NCBI RefSeq assembly: GCF_039631295.1
Contig: NZ_JBDIVE010000010.1
Location: 1-64,000 of the forward strand
Direction of reading: 5' to 3'
DNA from: Viridibacterium sediminicola
GTDB lineage: Bacteria > Pseudomonadota > Gammaproteobacteria > Burkholderiales > Rhodocyclaceae
DNA length: 64,000 bases
Below are positions 62,177 through 64,000 of this stretch, one piece after another; positions within the stretch are counted from its first letter, which is position 1; each line of letters opens with the position of its first letter. The notes below the pieces were generated by a model. It ran no database searches and was not told the origin of the DNA. It saw only the letters and a program-made list of their open reading frames with translations. The position numbers and the translations under genes are program-made.

Positions 62177-62505
62177 TGCCCAAACTCTATTTCATTCTCA
62201 AGGATGACAGCGTACGCACGCTTGATGTCGCGCCCGAAGGCTCGGTGATGACCGCCGCGCTGCTTAACAATGTGCCGGGTGTTGAAGCCGAGTGTGGCGG
62301 CTGCTGTTCCTGCGCCACCTGTCACATCTATGTCGAGCCTGAGTACATCGAGCAGCTGCCGGCGGCAGATGAGGCCGAGAGCGAATTGCTCGACTTTGTG
62401 CATGCCCCGCGTCAGCCCGGCAGCCGGCTGGCCTGTCAGCTGGATCTGGCGGCGATACCGGATGGCCTGCGCGTGCGCGTACCGGTCACGCAACACGAGC
62501 CCTGA
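62176..62505 (+). CDS. Adrenodoxin-type [2Fe-2S] ferredoxin
   Basis: 109 aa. Cys40-x5-Cys46-x2-Cys49 and Cys87 (LACQ) bind the cluster. The short C-terminus and acidic segment after the cluster loop (EPEYIEQLPAADEAESE) are as in adrenodoxin/putidaredoxin. Probably the electron donor for the Rieske oxygenase two genes upstream. TGATG coupling with the GS-like gene; a terminator follows. Confidence 0.95.
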   Translation: MPKLYFILKDDSVRTLDVAPEGSVMTAALLNNVPGVEAECGGCCSCATCHIYVEPEYIEQLPAADEAESELLDFVHAPRQPGSRLACQLDLAAIPDGLRVRVPVTQHEP

Positions 62506-62529
62506 AGCTCGGCTTGCCGTTCGCCGATC

Positions 62530-62560
62530 AAGGCCGTCGCCCGTGCGACGGCCTTTTTCT
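62530..62560 (+). terminator. Rho-independent terminator of the transporter-Rieske operon
   Basis: 11-bp stem AAGGCCGTCGC (62530-62540) with GCGACGGCCTT (62545-62555), loop CCGT, then T-rich. Confidence 0.92.
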
Positions 62561-62889
62561 TTGTGCCGCGTGGCGTGGCGTAGCGCTGGATGTTGTGCGT
62601 TTGGCTGTTGCCGTTTTGTTGCAGTGGTGATGCCCGAATCGTGTCGGCAAGCGCTTGCCAAGGGCTTGCGCGGCCAATTCCTGCGCGCTGAGGGGGAATT
62701 CGCGCCTTGGCGCTTGCAGGTGCTGTCAACGCAACAACTGCTCACGAAAAAAGCAATTCTTGCAACGCCGCCTTATCGCTAGATTACATCGCATACCAGT
62801 CGGCGATATCGAAGTTTCAAGACTCGCATACATAGAACGCGCAACGCTCTCTGGCTTCAGCCCCTTCAACCTTGATAGAGATCCTGCAG
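62561..62889. other. 329-bp intergenic region ahead of TonB receptor
   Basis: No convincing gene or RNA. It is less GC-rich toward the 3' end, as expected for a promoter, but no clear -35/-10 pair, Fur box or riboswitch was recognised. Confidence 0.5.
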
Positions 62890-64000
62890 ATGAAAACCGA
62901 ACTTCTTGTTTCGTGCATCGTGGCCGCAGCAGCCATCCCGGGGACGGCGCTCGCTCAGACGACGCCGGAAAACCAAAAGACCGACATCGGTCGTGTCAAT
63001 GCGTCTGGCGCGGCGGGCGATGGCGCTGCGAGTGCAGACAACACGCCAAGCGCGACGGGTGTGACGCGCAAGGAACTGGGCGGCGGCCTGATGGTGGATG
63101 AGAACGTCTCCAAGGCCAAAAGCTCGGTGACGCGCGACTTCATCCAGAAGCAACAACCGTCCTCCGATGTGTTCCAGCTGCTGAAGTTTTCTCCCGGTGC
63201 CAACTCGGCTGCGGGCGATGCCTGGGGCCTGAATCAGGGCATCATCGCCGTGCGCGGTCTGGAAGGTGGCCAGCTCGGTTTCAACTTCGAAGGCATGCCG
63301 CTGAGCGTGGCGTCCAACTGGTCGGTCTTCCCGGGTCAGTGGATCGACACCGAGAACACCGATGTGGTGACCCTCAATCAGGGCAGTGCCGATATCTCGT
63401 CGCCCAACGTCAACGCCACCGGCGGCAATGTCGACCTCTTCCTGCACACGCCGAGCAAGCAACGCGGCGGTCTGATCGGTCTCTCCTACGGCAGCGACAA
63501 TGCACGTCGCATTTTCATCCGTGGCGAAACGGGCAATAGCGCTGACGGCACGGCGCGCGCTTTCGTTTCGTGGTCGCACATGGATGCGGACCACTTTCGT
63601 GGTCCCGGCAAGGATACCAAGGACATCTTCTCCTTCGGTGGCGTCAAGGACTGGGGGCAGGGTAGCCGCACCAAGATCGCCATGACCTACACCGAAGTCA
63701 TGCGCGACACCTACAAGAACCCGACCAAGGCGCAGTGGAATGCCAGCGGTGTCGATGGTGATCAGAGCAACTACAGCAACAACTACGCAACGGGTGGCAC
63801 CAACTACTACGGCTTGCTCAAAAACCCCTGGCGTAATCTGCTGCTGTCGGCGCCGAGCGATTTCAAGATCAATGATGCACTGAGCATCAATGTGACGCCG
63901 TATGTCTTCTACGGCTACGGTGCATCGGGTGCCGGTTCCGTGCTCAACGAGTCGTCGGTGGGCATGGGCAACACGCTCTCCGCGGTGGATCTCAATGGCA
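62890..64000 (+). CDS. TonB-dependent outer membrane receptor, 5' part
   Basis: The frame runs off the window end; 370 residues are visible. Signal peptide cut after ALA (about residue 22). Residues about 75-190 are a plug domain: SVTRDFIQKQQPSSDVFQLLKFSPGAN region, then IIAVRGLEGGQLGFNFEGMPL and VTLNQGSADISSPNVNATGG. Beta-barrel strands follow. The N-terminal stretch before the plug is Ala/Ser/Gly-rich without an obvious signalling domain. Likely imports the pathway substrate or a metal complex across the outer membrane. It is outside the preceding operon (terminator between) but same strand. Confidence 0.9.
   Translation, partial: MKTELLVSCIVAAAAIPGTALAQTTPENQKTDIGRVNASGAAGDGAASADNTPSATGVTRKELGGGLMVDENVSKAKSSVTRDFIQKQQPSSDVFQLLKFSPGANSAAGDAWGLNQGIIAVRGLEGGQLGFNFEGMPLSVASNWSVFPGQWIDTENTDVVTLNQGSADISSPNVNATGGNVDLFLHTPSKQRGGLIGLSYGSDNARRIFIRGETGNSADGTARAFVSWSHMDADHFRGPGKDTKDIFSFGGVKDWGQGSRTKIAMTYTEVMRDTYKNPTKAQWNASGVDGDQSNYSNNYATGGTNYYGLLKNPWRNLLLSAPSDFKINDALSINVTPYVFYGYGASGAGSVLNESSVGMGNTLSAVDLNG

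Noticed and set aside
30700..64000. Island considered as an integrative element or prophage
   Set aside because: No integrase, transposase, attachment repeats or phage structural genes are visible at either side inside the window.

Overview
The window is a GC-rich proteobacterial chromosome segment, most likely from a betaproteobacterium. This is inferred from the conserved nadD-rsfS-rlmH-maf block, BPSS1780-type membrane proteins, EarP next to an EF-P carrying Arg32, a double-length UvrA, and a MocR regulator divergent from a DUF2917-like gene. I see no rRNA operon, phage, CRISPR array or transposase.

Region 1 (1-8.8 kb) holds the 3' end of a giant secreted protein. It has eleven near-identical 116-residue VCBS/cadherin-like repeats followed by Ig-like putative domains. 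Two genes are translationally coupled to it: a GAF-HlyD membrane fusion protein and an M50 (HELGH) membrane metalloprotease with an HlyD-like tail. They look like a dedicated export or processing pair. A strong terminator closes this operon.

Region 2 (8.9-30.4 kb) is mostly housekeeping: tRNA-Lys(CUU), a structured inverted-repeat element, trmA, a ParB/Srx-like lipoprotein, an MFS transporter, earP-efp, an Ala-rich small lipoprotein, a 1924-residue tandem UvrA carrying in-frame palindromic repeat insertions, an AI-2E family permease, two BPSS1780-like membrane proteins, nadD-rsfS-rlmH-maf, VanZ-like, a sodium:solute symporter and a chemoreceptor.

Region 3 (30.6-64 kb) is an accessory catabolic island unusually rich in enzymes that act on cyclic amides, imides and ureides. 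It holds a dihydropyrimidinase/dihydroorotase-like cyclic amidohydrolase, a ring-opening amidohydrolase of the barbiturase/cyanuric acid hydrolase family, an isochorismatase-fold cysteine hydrolase, a DUF3830 protein, a TrzN/AtzB/SsnA-type amidohydrolase, a TAT-exported PD40-amidohydrolase, and hydantoinase/oxoprolinase A and B subunits with an IPNS-like Fe(II)/2OG oxygenase. Two paralogous SDR and LysR pairs and one MocR protein sit among them.

The last part of the island (52.2-62.5 kb) reads as one long operon: NMT1-type ABC uptake (binding protein, ATPase, two permeases), SDR, Cys/Met-metabolism PLP lyase, aldehyde dehydrogenase, Rieske oxygenase, glutamine-synthetase-like ligase, and an adrenodoxin-type ferredoxin, ended by a strong terminator. 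A TonB-dependent receptor starts just downstream and runs off the window. The set suggests uptake of a nitrogen-containing small molecule, gamma-glutamyl activation and Rieske oxygenation, then ring opening and deamidation. The substrate cannot be read from the sequence. Two promoters in the island share a near-identical upstream block with the same spacing to an ATG, which suggests a common regulator.
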